Below are positions 16,316 through 25,301 of a DNA stretch of 64,000 nucleotides, piece after piece. The stretch's first letter is position 1; each line of letters starts with the position of its first letter. Origin of the DNA: Bacteroidota bacterium (GTDB taxonomy: Bacteria > Bacteroidota > Ignavibacteria > Tepidaquicellales > Tepidaquicellaceae); the NCBI GenBank assembly GCA_018266835.1, contig JAFDZP010000001.1, positions 249,283 through 313,282 of the forward strand, in the 5' to 3' direction. The notes beneath the pieces are model-generated. The model was not told where the DNA came from, made no database searches, and was given only the letters and a program-made list of their open reading frames with translations. Both the position numbers and the translations under genes were made by a program.

Positions 16316-17098
16316 ATGGCGTACAATTCCATTCTAACAGAAAAGAAGAACTCAGTTTTATATATTACTTTAAACCGTCCCGATGTCTATAATGCTTTCA
16401 ATGATGAGATGACTTACGAGCTTCAGGATGCATTCAAAAACGATGCGGCAGCAGATGATGTAAGATGCGTTGTTATCACCGGAGCAGGGAAGGCGTTCTG
16501 CTCAGGTCAGGACCTTAAAGATTTCACCGATAAAAAATCAACCTTTAAAGAAGCGCTCGATAAAAGATACAATCCTTTAATCAGATTAATAACTGAACTT
16601 CCTAAACCTGTAATTGCATCAATCAACGGCGTAGCTGCCGGAGCGGGACTTTCGCTTGCATTAGCTTGTGACTATCGTATTGCTGTTGAAAGCGCAACAT
16701 TGATAGAGGTATTTATTAATGTGGGACTTGTGCCCGATAGCGGTTCATCTTTTTACCTGCTGAAAATTTTAGGTTATGCAAAGGCATTTGAGCTCTGTGC
16801 AACGGGTGATAAAGTCACCGCAAAAGAAGCAAAAGAATTAGGACTGATAAACAAGATTGTAAGCAACGGAACACTGCTTAAAAAAATAACTGAACAGACC
16901 GCGAATAACTTCGCATCAAAGCCGACATTTGCTATTGGTATGATAAAAGATTTATTGCAGAAGGCTGCTCACTCGCCATTGAATGATATACTTGAGCTTG
17001 AAGCGCAGCATCAGCAGTCAGCGGGTAATTCGGCTGATTTTAAAGAAGGTGTTGCAGCATTTCTGGAAAAAAGAAAACCAAAGTTTACAGGTAAGTAA
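16316..17098 (+). CDS. Enoyl-CoA hydratase/isomerase family protein, PaaG-like
   Basis: This is a 260-residue crotonase-fold enzyme acting on an acyl-CoA. The two oxyanion-hole segments are visible at FCSGQDL (61-67) and AAGAGLSLAL (107-116). The VGLVPDSGSS block places an Asp at 141, the position of the catalytic Asp in the ring-opening isomerase PaaG, rather than the two glutamates of hydratases. This supports a PaaG-like isomerase, but no other paa gene is present, so a general fatty-acid isomerase remains possible. The stop codon is embedded in two AAGTAAT heptamers. Confidence 0.87.
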   Translation: MAYNSILTEKKNSVLYITLNRPDVYNAFNDEMTYELQDAFKNDAAADDVRCVVITGAGKAFCSGQDLKDFTDKKSTFKEALDKRYNPLIRLITELPKPVIASINGVAAGAGLSLALACDYRIAVESATLIEVFINVGLVPDSGSSFYLLKILGYAKAFELCATGDKVTAKEAKELGLINKIVSNGTLLKKITEQTANNFASKPTFAIGMIKDLLQKAAHSPLNDILELEAQHQQSAGNSADFKEGVAAFLEKRKPKFTGK

Positions 17099-17164
17099 TA
17101 AGTAATTCTGAAATTTAAAAGGAACAATTTCAGTTTAAATGGATATAACAAATAGAGATATATT

Positions 17165-18022
17165 ATGAAGAAAATAACAAAGAAATTCAGACTAAACCAC
17201 AACCTTTCTTACTTAATAATTTCTGTTTTAACACTTTGCACTTTTTCAGTATTTTATAGCTGTGGAGCAAATTTGTTTTCTGTAAGTGATGATGTAAGTA
17301 TTGGAAGAGATCTTGATAAACAAATCAGGGCTGACAGACAAAATTATCCTATAATGGAAGGGCACGACGATGTTAGAAGTTACGTCAGCGGAATTGGAAG
17401 AGGAATTTTAAACAGTTCTTCTCTCATTCAGTACAAAAGTGTTTTTCCTTATAAGTTTGATGTGATACAGGACGACAGCACTGTGAATGCGTTCTGTGTT
17501 CCAGGTGGATATATTTACATTTATACAGGTCTCATAAAATTTTTAGATAACGAAGCTGCGCTTGCTGGTGTTATGGCGCATGAGATTGCCCATGCTGAAA
17601 GAAGACACATGACTCAGAGGCTGACATCTTATTACGGAGTAAGTACGATTCTTTCGTTAGTGCTTGGTAACAATCCCAATCAGTTTGCAGAGATAGCAGC
17701 GAACCTTTTTGTAGGACTTGGTTTTCTTGCAAACAGCCGTTCTGATGAAACTGAAGCGGACGATTATTCTATAAAATATTTACGTTCCTCGCAGTACTAT
17801 CCGGGAGGAATAATGTTCTTCTTTAATAAAATCCGTGAGGAAGAAATAAGAAAAGGCAGAACACCCGGCGGACTTGAAAGACTGCTTGCAACACATCCTC
17901 TTGCTCAGGATAGAATTGACAATGCATATATGGATCTCAGTAAAATTGTTCCGAGGCCTGATTCAACAAAGGGATTGTTCCCTGAAAGATATCAGGAAAT
18001 TAAAGCAAAGCTGCAATACTAA
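17165..18022 (+). CDS. M48-family metalloprotease, probable lipoprotein
   Basis: This is a zinc peptidase of the BepA/LoiP/Oma1 type involved in envelope protein quality control. HEIAH is at residues 139-143, and the downstream ETEAD segment near 196 supplies the third ligand. The N-terminus has a hydrophobic helix ending in FYSC, a plausible lipobox with Cys33 as the lipidated residue, so a periplasm-facing lipoprotein is likely. There are no TPRs, unlike BepA. The 172-residue exported protein follows after 40 bases and is probably in the same operon. Confidence 0.9.
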   Translation: MKKITKKFRLNHNLSYLIISVLTLCTFSVFYSCGANLFSVSDDVSIGRDLDKQIRADRQNYPIMEGHDDVRSYVSGIGRGILNSSSLIQYKSVFPYKFDVIQDDSTVNAFCVPGGYIYIYTGLIKFLDNEAALAGVMAHEIAHAERRHMTQRLTSYYGVSTILSLVLGNNPNQFAEIAANLFVGLGFLANSRSDETEADDYSIKYLRSSQYYPGGIMFFFNKIREEEIRKGRTPGGLERLLATHPLAQDRIDNAYMDLSKIVPRPDSTKGLFPERYQEIKAKLQY

Positions 18023-18062
18023 TTTTAAATTTTATACTTAAAAAATACACAGGAGATAATTC

Positions 18063-18581
18063 ATGAAAAAAGTTTTAATAATGTTAACGTTTCTTCTCTC
18101 AGTAGTTTTTATCCAAAACATTTACGCGCAGTCGGCAGATGTTTCGGATAATAATTATGCATTCAAGCTGGCGTTAAGCTCTGACTGGAAGAAATCCAAA
18201 ACAGAAGAAACAACGAATAAGGATGCGATATCATATACCTTCGATAAGAAAGACGGTAAGGATGCAATAATGCTTTTGGCATTTAAAGTTGAATCAGTAA
18301 AGAGTCTTGATGATTTGATTTACACGCTCGAAAAAGATATGACGCTGAACATTCCCAAGAGAAGCGGTGATTATTCAAACTTTACAGTTTCAGGCGGTGA
18401 AGGCAGAAGCGCAGTTTATAAGGATAGTGAATTCGGCGAAAAGATCTTTTATTACAGAACACAGAATACCGATAAGCAGAATTATACTTATATGTTAAGA
18501 TTCATTACATCGATAACCAATTTTCCGACTGCTGAAAAAGATTTCGATAAGATTGCAAAAGGTTTTAAAGTAAATAACTAA
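18063..18581 (+). CDS. Exported protein of unknown function, PsbP-like
   Basis: A signal peptide of about 22 residues (ending IYAQ) is followed by a 150-residue domain with the pattern seen in PsbP/DUF1795-type proteins: a YAFKLALSSDWKK strand-turn at the start, a central IMLLAFKVES strand with a following helix, and a C-terminal AEKDFDKIAKGFKV helix-strand. AGGAGA lies 6 nt before the ATG. Its position after the M48 protease suggests a periplasmic role, possibly substrate binding; this is inferred. Confidence 0.75.
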   Translation: MKKVLIMLTFLLSVVFIQNIYAQSADVSDNNYAFKLALSSDWKKSKTEETTNKDAISYTFDKKDGKDAIMLLAFKVESVKSLDDLIYTLEKDMTLNIPKRSGDYSNFTVSGGEGRSAVYKDSEFGEKIFYYRTQNTDKQNYTYMLRFITSITNFPTAEKDFDKIAKGFKVNN

Positions 18582-18606
18582 GTTTTATTAATTGATTCTT
18601 ATTTCG

Positions 18607-18634
18607 ACCCATTCATAAGAATGGGTTGAATTCT
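18607..18634. terminator. Hairpin at the convergent M48 operon / MBL junction
   Basis: ACCCATTC (18607-18614) and GAATGGGT (18619-18626) form a perfect 8-bp stem with an ATAA loop, followed on the plus strand by a T-rich stretch. The hairpin overlaps the stop codon of the leftward MBL gene (18613-18615), so it is partly coding on that strand. Confidence 0.6.
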
Positions 18635-19251
18635 TTTTCCCGCCCTACGGTAGTAATTTCCATGTGTCCCGGATGAATTGTATAATCATCCTGAACTTCC
18701 GGAAAGAGAACATTATTTATAGAATTCATAAGTTCGTTTGTATCCCCATAAGGCAGGTCCGTTCTGCCGATTGAATCTTTAAAGATCACATCACCGCTAA
18801 AAATATTCTTGTTTGTATCATCAATGAACGTCAGGCTTCCCGGTGAATGACCCGGAGTGTGAAGGATTTTGAATTCAATTCCTGCAAACTGTATTTTGCT
18901 GTTCTCGTCAATGAATTCATCAACAGGTGGAAGAGAAGGGAAGTCAAGTCCGTATAGTTCTTTCTGCTTATCTACATTTTTATAAAATACCATATCCTTT
19001 TCATTCATTAAGATAGGCACGTTGAAATAGTCCTTTGCAAACTTGTTGCCCATAATATGGTCGATGTGTCCGTGAGTGTTGATAATGTTTTTAATTTTTA
19101 TGCCGTTATCTTCGATGACTTTTTTGATTTGTGCTTCTTCATCCGGGGTGTATGCCGAAGGGTCGAAAATAACTCCTTCTTTCGAAATTTCATCGAAGTA
19201 AATGTAGCAGTTCATTGCAAACGGAGTAACGGGTATCTGGAAAACTTTCAT
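18613..19251 (-). CDS. MBL-fold metallo-hydrolase, glyoxalase II-like
   Basis: This is a 212-residue metallo-beta-lactamase-fold hydrolase. Metal ligands are visible: His60, His62, Asp64 and His65 in THGHIDH, His135 in HTPGHSPGS, Asp154 in FSGDVIF and a C-terminal HPGH. The layout matches YcbL/GloB-type thioester hydrolases, which act on S-lactoyl-thiol compounds. Since the window also carries bshC, a bacillithiol thioester is a possible substrate, but this is speculative. It is transcribed divergently from smpB with about 110 bases between. Confidence 0.9.
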   Translation of the reverse strand: MKVFQIPVTPFAMNCYIYFDEISKEGVIFDPSAYTPDEEAQIKKVIEDNGIKIKNIINTHGHIDHIMGNKFAKDYFNVPILMNEKDMVFYKNVDKQKELYGLDFPSLPPVDEFIDENSKIQFAGIEFKILHTPGHSPGSLTFIDDTNKNIFSGDVIFKDSIGRTDLPYGDTNELMNSINNVLFPEVQDDYTIHPGHMEITTVGREKEFNPFL

Positions 19252-19361
19252 ATAGTAATTATTTATAAATTGATTAAACTCTTAAATATGGGTAATTTCG
19301 ATAACCTGTCAAATTTTTATTCCCAATAGAATAATAGTCATACAGTTAAAATTGTGGTTAT

Positions 19362-19817
19362 ATGTCTGATACCGATAAAATTAAAATAATTACCAATAAC
19401 CGTAAAGCTAATTTCGAGTACGCAATTCTTGATAAGTATGAAGCTGGAATTTCACTCGAAGGAACTGAAGTAAAATCGCTTCGTGACGCTAAGGTTAGCA
19501 TTGTTGAATCGTATGCTCGTGTAATTAAAGATGAAGTATTTCTTATTGGCGCAAATATTAATGAGTATAAGTACGGAAATATAAACAACCATGAACCTGT
19601 CAGAAACAGAAAGCTTCTCCTTCATAAGAAAGAAATTAAGAAGATAAAAGAAGCTCTGACAGAAAAAGGATTGACGCTTATTCCATTGAAGATGTATTTC
19701 AAGAATTCAAAAGTAAAAGTTGAACTCGGTATAGGCAGAGGTAAAAAGCTTTACGATAAACGCGAGTCAATCAAAGCGCGGGAAACAGATTTAAAACTAA
19801 AGAGAATCAAACTATAA
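19362..19817 (+). CDS. smpB: SsrA-binding protein SmpB
   Basis: SmpB binds tmRNA and brings it to stalled ribosomes for trans-translation. The 151-residue protein shows the family N-terminus (ITNNRKANFEYAILDKYEAG), the EGTEVKSLRDAKVSI block, HEPVRNRKLLLHKKEI and the basic C-terminal tail KKLYDKRESIKARE that enters the decoding centre. The stop codon abuts the tyrS start with no gap, so the genes are translationally coupled. The tmRNA gene itself is not in the window. Confidence 0.97.
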   Translation: MSDTDKIKIITNNRKANFEYAILDKYEAGISLEGTEVKSLRDAKVSIVESYARVIKDEVFLIGANINEYKYGNINNHEPVRNRKLLLHKKEIKKIKEALTEKGLTLIPLKMYFKNSKVKVELGIGRGKKLYDKRESIKARETDLKLKRIKL

Positions 19818-21014
19818 ATGAATTTTCCTTCTTTAAATGAACAGTTAGATGTTATAAAACGCGGAACAGTTGAAATTATTCCCGAAGATGAACTGGTAAA
19901 AAAAATTGAGAAGTCCATTGCTAAGAAAAACCCTTTAACAATTAAGCTGGGTGCTGACCCGTCACGTCCTGATTTACATATTGGTCATGCAGTTGTATTA
20001 AATAAATTGAAGCAGTTTCAGGAACTCGGGCATACTGCTATATTAATTATTGGTGACTATACAGGAATGATTGGTGACCCAACAGGAAAGAAGAAAACTC
20101 GCCCGCAGCTTACACATGAAGAAGCTATTGAAAACGGAAAATCGTACTACGAACAAGCAACAAAAATCTTAGATAAGAACAAGACAAAAATTGTTTATAA
20201 TTCAGAATGGCTTTCTAAACTTGACCTAAAGCAGCTTATTCAGTTGATGTCAAAGTTCACTGTACAAAGAATTTTAGAGAGAGACGATTTTACTAACAGA
20301 CTTAACGAACAGGCTGAAATTGCATTTCATGAAATGCTTTATCCATTAATGCAGGGATATGATTCTTATGCTATTAATTCCGATGTTGAGCTTGGCGGCA
20401 CTGACCAGAAGTTCAATAATCTTGTTGGAAGAGATGTTCAGAAAAGATACGGCAAAGAGCCGCAGGTTGTAATCACGATGCCGCTTCTTGAAGGAATTGA
20501 CGGCAGCGAGAAGATGAGCAAGTCACTGGATAATGCAATAGGAATAAGTGAAGACCCGAAGGATATTTTCGGCAAGACTATGCGAATACCAGATTCATTA
20601 ATTTATAAATATTTTGAACTTGGTACACAAATTTCCGTAAATGAATTAAAGGAAATAAAAGATAAAATTACACAGAACCCGAGAGATTACAAACGAAAGC
20701 TCGGATATGAAATTGTGAAGTTGTACTATGATGAAGACATTGCAAAGAATTCTATAGAGGAGTTTGATAAGATTTTTATTAAGAAGGAAATTCCTGATGA
20801 CATTCCGGAAGTAAAGCTCGATGAAGATGTGAAGCTTATCAATCTTATGGTGAGCAATAAAATGGCAGATTCAAATTCGGCAGCAAGAAAACTGATCGAA
20901 GCCTCGGCAGTTAGCATTGACGGCGAGAAAATCAGCGATGTGAATGCAATCATTGGTAAGGACAGAAGTTTTACTATGAAAGTCGGTAAGAGGAAATTCC
21001 TAAAAGTTAACTAA
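19818..21014 (+). CDS. tyrS: Tyrosine--tRNA ligase
   Basis: This class I synthetase charges tRNA-Tyr. The HIGH motif is at residues 54-57 (PDLHIGHA), the KMSKS motif at about 232-236 (EKMSKS), and a C-terminal S4 RNA-binding domain spans about 335-395. The spacing and the [18 protein letters not shown] block identify the TyrZ-type branch rather than the E. coli TyrS type. The length of 398 residues is normal. The ATG follows directly on the smpB stop codon. Confidence 0.96.
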   Translation: MNFPSLNEQLDVIKRGTVEIIPEDELVKKIEKSIAKKNPLTIKLGADPSRPDLHIGHAVVLNKLKQFQELGHTAILIIGDYTGMIGDPTGKKKTRPQLTHEEAIENGKSYYEQATKILDKNKTKIVYNSEWLSKLDLKQLIQLMSKFTVQRILERDDFTNRLNEQAEIAFHEMLYPLMQGYDSYAINSDVELGGTDQKFNNLVGRDVQKRYGKEPQVVITMPLLEGIDGSEKMSKSLDNAIGISEDPKDIFGKTMRIPDSLIYKYFELGTQISVNELKEIKDKITQNPRDYKRKLGYEIVKLYYDEDIAKNSIEEFDKIFIKKEIPDDIPEVKLDEDVKLINLMVSNKMADSNSAARKLIEASAVSIDGEKISDVNAIIGKDRSFTMKVGKRKFLKVN

Positions 21015-21103
21015 AAAAGTAATACAATCTTTATAATATCTAATATTTATTTTTATTAAATTACATCATTTCACAATAAGCAAACACAAGGGAGAGCGAT
21101 AAA

Positions 21104-21649
21104 TTGTTCAAGCCAACTAAAATATTTTTTACAAAAGGTGTCGGAAGACACAAAGACTACTTACAATCATTTGAATTAGCGTTGAGACAGGCGGGGATTG
21201 AAAAATGCAATCTTGTAATGGTATCGAGTATATATCCATCGGGATGCAAAAGAATTACAAAAGAACAGGCAACACAATTGCTTGAACCCGGTGCAATTAC
21301 TTTTTGCGTAATGGCAAGGAACTTCACAAACGAACCAAACAGACTGATAGCTACATCAATCGGCGTAGCGCTACCGTCTGATGACAGTCACTATGGATAT
21401 ATTTCCGAGCACCATCCATTCGGTGAGCCGGAAAAAGTTGCAGGTGAATACGCAGAAGACTTAGCAGCAACAATGCTTGCAACAACATTAGGTGTTGAGT
21501 TCGATTCTGAAACTGCATGGAATGAGAGAGAAAATGTTTACAAGCAAAGCGGTAAGATATTCAAAACATTTAACGTAACGCAATCTGCAGAAGGCGATAA
21601 GAACGGTCTCTGGACTACAGTTATCTCTGCTGCAGTTATGCTTCCGTAA
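21104..21649 (+). CDS. pdaD: Pyruvoyl-dependent arginine decarboxylase
   Basis: This enzyme converts arginine to agmatine, a first step to polyamines. The proenzyme cleaves itself between two serines to make an N-terminal pyruvoyl group; the family site is visible as Ser41-Ser42 in [10 protein letters not shown]. The [18 protein letters not shown] segment and an acidic helix ([13 protein letters not shown]) complete the trimer fold. The length of 181 residues fits PvlArgDC. The start is a TTG 10 nt after GGGAGAG. No agmatine-processing genes are adjacent. A monocistronic unit is likely, given the hairpin after the gene. Confidence 0.92.
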   Translation: MFKPTKIFFTKGVGRHKDYLQSFELALRQAGIEKCNLVMVSSIYPSGCKRITKEQATQLLEPGAITFCVMARNFTNEPNRLIATSIGVALPSDDSHYGYISEHHPFGEPEKVAGEYAEDLAATMLATTLGVEFDSETAWNERENVYKQSGKIFKTFNVTQSAEGDKNGLWTTVISAAVMLP

Positions 21650-21666
21650 TTTCAATTAAAGTATAA

Positions 21667-21692
21667 TCTCCGCTAAGTATTCTTAGCGGAGA
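21667..21692. terminator. Perfect 11-bp hairpin after pdaD
   Basis: TCTCCGCTAAG (21667-21677) and CTTAGCGGAGA (21682-21692) pair perfectly around a TATT loop, 17 bases after the pdaD stop codon. There is no following T-run on either strand, so it may be a transcript-stabilising hairpin or a weak terminator. Confidence 0.6.
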
Positions 21693-21710
21693 ATTCACTT
21701 AAATCTGCTA

Positions 21711-22055
21711 ATGGTTAATATTGAAACATGCAGAAAACTTGCCTTATCATTTCCTGATGTAACCGAACAGGATCATTTCGGAATGCCTTCTTTCCGTTTT
21801 AAAAAGAAAATATTCATGACGATTCACACTGATAAAAATATTGTGATGCTGAAATTATCCGAATCGGATCAATCAATATTTATGGCTTATGATTCAGAAA
21901 TTATTTATCCGGTAAAAGGATATTGGGGAACTCAGGGAGCGACGATGTTTGATTTAGTAAGAGTTAAAAAAATAATTTTTAATAATGCATTAAAAGCTGC
22001 ATATAATAATGTATCAGTCAAAAAAGTAGCATCAAAAAAGAAAGTTAAGGATTAA
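21711..22055 (+). CDS. MmcQ/YjbR family protein
   Basis: This 114-residue protein has the YjbR fold (double-stranded beta with CyaY-like topology), recognised by the N-terminal ETCRKLALSFPDVTEQDHFGMPSFRFKKKIF pattern split over the first 40 residues and the C-terminal lysine-rich helix. Members have been proposed to bind DNA, but no biochemical role is established. It is followed after 2 bases by a cupin gene and heads a run of four small genes. Confidence 0.82.
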   Translation: MVNIETCRKLALSFPDVTEQDHFGMPSFRFKKKIFMTIHTDKNIVMLKLSESDQSIFMAYDSEIIYPVKGYWGTQGATMFDLVRVKKIIFNNALKAAYNNVSVKKVASKKKVKD

Positions 22056-22057
22056 TT

Positions 22058-22354
22058 ATGATAATAAAAGAGATTATGGAACAGCTGAAAACTTCACTTC
22101 ACCCTGTAGCAAAAGCTTTACACAGCGGAGAGCATTTCAGAGTTCTTGCAATGGGATTCAAAGCCGGAATGAAATTAAAGGACCATCAGGCACATTTGCC
22201 ATCTAAACTAACTGTACTTTCCGGAGAAGTAATTTATCGTGAAAATGAAAGGGAAGTAAAACTTGAACAATATGATGAAGTTGATATTCCTGTAAACTCA
22301 ACTCATTCAGTTGAAGCTATGCAGGATAGTTTGTGCCTGCTTACACAAGGGTAA
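22058..22354 (+). CDS. Small cupin-domain protein
   Basis: This is a 98-residue single-domain cupin. The barrel pattern is visible (GMKLKDHQAHLPSKLTVLSG, then EQYDEVDIPVNSTHSVEA), with His67-like and terminal His residues that could bind one metal, though the first motif is incomplete. Such proteins occur as small-molecule sensors or in redox contexts. It sits between yjbR and a truncated haemoglobin gene with a 2-base gap on each side. Confidence 0.75.
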   Translation: MIIKEIMEQLKTSLHPVAKALHSGEHFRVLAMGFKAGMKLKDHQAHLPSKLTVLSGEVIYRENEREVKLEQYDEVDIPVNSTHSVEAMQDSLCLLTQG

Positions 22355-22356
22355 TT

Positions 22357-22752
22357 ATGAAAGACCTAGAAAATAAAAATGATATTGAATTTCTTGTTGA
22401 TGAGTTTTATAAGAAGGTTGTAAAAGATGAATTGATAGGGAAGTTCTTTACAATCGTTGTTAATTTTGACTGGGATGTTCATATCCCGATTATGAATTCA
22501 TTCTGGGAAACCGTTCTGTTCGGCAAAGCTTCTTATAAAGGAAATCCAATGATCAAACATATCGAACTGAATAAACTTGCAAGACTTGAGCCTGTGCATT
22601 TTGAACGCTGGTTAAAATTATGGAAGGATACAATTAACGAAAATTTCATAGGAGAAAAAGCATCGGAAGCAATTTCGAAAGCTGAAACAATTGCAAAACT
22701 GATGCAAAGCAAACTTGAATCAAAAATTTCAATACTGAATAATGAAACCTAA
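22357..22752 (+). CDS. Group III truncated haemoglobin
   Basis: This 131-residue protein is a globin of the truncated class, a haem protein that handles O2, NO or related ligands. Recognisable blocks are FVDEFYKKVVKDELIGKFF-like in the first helices, the MNSFWETVLFG segment, and GNPMIKHIELNKL with the candidate proximal histidine followed by HFERWLKLWKDTI, the group III pattern. I start at the ATG at 22357 because the upstream extension overlaps the cupin gene and is not globin-like; an AAGGG precedes it. It overlaps the next gene by 11 bases. Confidence 0.85.
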   Translation: MKDLENKNDIEFLVDEFYKKVVKDELIGKFFTIVVNFDWDVHIPIMNSFWETVLFGKASYKGNPMIKHIELNKLARLEPVHFERWLKLWKDTINENFIGEKASEAISKAETIAKLMQSKLESKISILNNET

Positions 22753-23041
22753 AGTTTATTACGCAAATGCAAAAGAAGCTCTTGATAAGTTAAAAGCGGA
22801 AGGATACACCACAGATTTTAATTTAGAGGAGAATTGTATTGTCTGCCATCAGGGAAAATTTAATCATGATGAATTTGAGATAACTGCAATATACAGATAT
22901 GAAGGGGATTCAAATCCCGATGATGAATCAACTGTGTATGCAATAGAATCAAAATCAGGATTAAAAGGAACATTGGTGACAAGTTACGGTGCTTATTCCG
23001 AAAATTTATCTGATGAAATACTGAAAAAGCTGAAAGGTTAA
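22742..23041 (+). CDS. Small conserved-type protein of unknown function
   Basis: This is a 99-residue acidic protein, with no signal peptide or membrane segment. The N-terminal helix (NAKEALDKLKAEGYTTDFNL) and the YRYEGDSNPDDESTVYAIES strand pair resemble a small Bacteroidota family sometimes labelled phosphoribosylpyrophosphate synthetase; that label has no support from the sequence, since no PRPP-synthase motif exists. It overlaps the globin gene by 11 bases, and its stop codon shares bases with the stop of the convergent lipoate ligase gene (23038-23041). Confidence 0.75.
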   Translation: MKPKVYYANAKEALDKLKAEGYTTDFNLEENCIVCHQGKFNHDEFEITAIYRYEGDSNPDDESTVYAIESKSGLKGTLVTSYGAYSENLSDEILKKLKG

Positions 23042-24033
23042 GCTAACAGAAATTTTACAAAATCCTCTTTGCTTATTTCTCCTAAATGGTGATTCATGTC
23101 GATCTCAGTAAGGGCTTCAGCCATCTCATCTTCTTTGTATTTTTTACCGATTAATCTGGACTCTATTTCATTTGTATCACCATGAGCAAGGAAATCACCA
23201 TAGATTTTTAAATTTTGTATCACTCCATCTTTAACATCAATGCGCGCATCAATCTGTCCGAAATCGAAGCGATTAATTTTTTGTATGTTAAATTCAGGAG
23301 AGCGGCCGTAGTTCCAGTCCCAGTTACGATACTTTGAATTTGCTAGATCATAAACTTCCTGCCATTCTTTTTTATGAAGATTGTAAACAGGATAGTTTTC
23401 TCCCTGTTGAAAAATTGACTCTATAAGCTTCTGACGAAAATCGAATATATTCATTTTCTGATTCATATATTCTGTGATATTACCGACACGGCTTCTTATC
23501 GATTTTATTCCTTTGCTTTCTATTTTATCTATCTTAACATTCAATGCCTCGACTACGTCATCAAGATTTGAATTAAACAAAACTGTTCCATGGCTGAACA
23601 TAGCCTTTGTATTGGAAAACTGAGCGTTGCCGGAAATCTTTTTACCATCAACAGTAATATCATTTCTGCCGTTTAGCTCAGCCTTAACTCCGATTGCATT
23701 CAGAGTTTTTATTACAGGCTCGGTAAACTTTTTAAAATTATGAATGCTATCCTGTGAGAATTTTGTGAGGAAGCTAAAATTTAAATTCCCGTCATCATGG
23801 TAAACAGCGCCGCCGCCGGAAATTCTGCGTACAACCTGAATTCCTTTCTTCTTAACATACTCCGAATTTATTTCTTCAATTGTATTTTGGTGTTTACCTA
23901 TGATAATTGCATTCCGGTTAATGTAAAAAAGCAGATAGTCATCTTTTTCAAAATCAAGATTTCTTACAGCCCATTCTTCCAAGGCAAGATTTAAAGTTGC
24001 ATCGGTAATCTGATTGTTATTAATTAATTTCAT
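23038..24033 (-). CDS. lplA: Lipoate--protein ligase
   Basis: LplA activates lipoate with ATP and attaches it to a lysine of E2 or H-protein lipoyl domains. The RRISGGGAVYHDDGNLNFSF motif starts at residue 69 and the catalytic-site lysine is about residue 132 (DGKKISGNAQ). The length of 331 residues is full for the catalytic domain plus the small C-terminal domain. The stop codon overlaps that of the convergent small gene. The MFS gene lies 23 bases upstream on the same strand, so the two may be co-transcribed. Confidence 0.93.
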   Translation of the reverse strand: MKLINNNQITDATLNLALEEWAVRNLDFEKDDYLLFYINRNAIIIGKHQNTIEEINSEYVKKKGIQVVRRISGGGAVYHDDGNLNFSFLTKFSQDSIHNFKKFTEPVIKTLNAIGVKAELNGRNDITVDGKKISGNAQFSNTKAMFSHGTVLFNSNLDDVVEALNVKIDKIESKGIKSIRSRVGNITEYMNQKMNIFDFRQKLIESIFQQGENYPVYNLHKKEWQEVYDLANSKYRNWDWNYGRSPEFNIQKINRFDFGQIDARIDVKDGVIQNLKIYGDFLAHGDTNEIESRLIGKKYKEDEMAEALTEIDMNHHLGEISKEDFVKFLLA

Positions 24034-24056
24034 TTTCTGTTTAAGTTGATAATGGG

Positions 24057-25277
24057 TTAAGTTATTTCTGTGTAATCTAAATCTTTGCCGTAAGTTTCTT
24101 CAAGCTTACTTGTTGCCCAGATGGCAATAATTATTGTTACAATTCCTATAGCAAAAGCTGCATACTTTATTCCTAGCGCAGGCTTCAATGCCTGAAACAA
24201 AAGTGTTAATGGTATTACACTGCCTCTGATAAAATTAGGAACAGTTGTAGTAACTGTTGAACGTAAATTTGTTCCGAACTGTTCCGAAGAGTTCGTTACA
24301 AATATCACCCAGTAACCGACTGCAGTTCCAATTAAAACACACACTCCATAAAAATAAAACGTGCTTGAGTTGTTGAGAAACAAGTAAATACAAACGCAAA
24401 CAAATGTAGCTGTTAAAAAAATGTAAAGGACTTTCTTGCGTGACTTCAAAATCTGGCTTAATGTTCCGCTGAAGATATCACCGAACACCAATCCTATATA
24501 ACAAAACATAATTGATTTACCTGCGGAGATTGGTTCTGCTATTCCAAAAGCTTTGCCAAACTCAGGGGAGAAAGTAATTAAAATCCCCACAACAAACCAA
24601 AGAGGTAGCCCAATTAAAATGCAGTATAAATATTTTAAAAATCTTCCTTTATCGGTAAATAATTTTAAGAACTCACCCTTACCGATATGTGATGCCTGTT
24701 TGATTGAATTGTACATGCCTGATTCATATACTCCGAACCGTAAAATTAAAATCGCGAGTCCCATTCCGCCGCCGATGAAATATGAAGTTCTCCATTCAGT
24801 CAGCTCTACAATCAATGCAGCAGCAACTGCTCCCATAACTCCGATTGACGCAACAATCATTGTTCCGTAACCTCGTTTGGTTTTCGGCATAACTTCACTG
24901 ACTAATGTAATACCGGCGCCAAGCTCTCCTGCCAGACCTACGCCGGCAATAAATCTAAGTAAAGCGTAAAGCTCAACGCTGTTTATTAATCCGTTGAGAA
25001 TATTTGCTAATGAATATAAGAAAATCGAACCGAAGAGAACTGAAATTCTTCCGCGCTTATCGCCGAGAATTCCCCATAAAATTCCGCCGACGAGCATTCC
25101 ACCCATTTGCATATTAAGAAGCATAACACCGGTATCAAGCATTTGTCCGTCAGGAACTCCGAGTGATTTTAATGAAGCAACTCTCACTATGCTGAAAAGA
25201 ATTAAATCATATATATCAACGAAGTAACCTAAAGCTGCAACCAGAACTATGGCAAAGACGGTTTTCTTTTTATCCAT
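24057..25277 (-). CDS. Major facilitator superfamily transporter
   Basis: This is a 406-residue integral membrane protein with about twelve hydrophobic helices. The MFS loop 2-3 signature is visible as GGILWGILGDKRGRISVLFG near residue 60, and the sugar/organic-acid transporter-like block RFIAGVGLAGELGAG near 107. The pattern is closest to metabolite:H+ symporters, which take up organic acids. The substrate is unknown. It precedes lplA on the same strand, but a lipoate-uptake role is only a guess. Confidence 0.9.
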   Translation of the reverse strand: MDKKKTVFAIVLVAALGYFVDIYDLILFSIVRVASLKSLGVPDGQMLDTGVMLLNMQMGGMLVGGILWGILGDKRGRISVLFGSIFLYSLANILNGLINSVELYALLRFIAGVGLAGELGAGITLVSEVMPKTKRGYGTMIVASIGVMGAVAAALIVELTEWRTSYFIGGGMGLAILILRFGVYESGMYNSIKQASHIGKGEFLKLFTDKGRFLKYLYCILIGLPLWFVVGILITFSPEFGKAFGIAEPISAGKSIMFCYIGLVFGDIFSGTLSQILKSRKKVLYIFLTATFVCVCIYLFLNNSSTFYFYGVCVLIGTAVGYWVIFVTNSSEQFGTNLRSTVTTTVPNFIRGSVIPLTLLFQALKPALGIKYAAFAIGIVTIIIAIWATSKLEETYGKDLDYTEIT

Positions 25278-25301
25278 TAACTACTTATAATTTGGGGTGA
25301 A

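Noticed and set aside
24553-24870. Plus-strand frame opposite the MFS gene
   Set aside because: It is antisense to transmembrane helices and is Pro/Ile-rich with no start signal.
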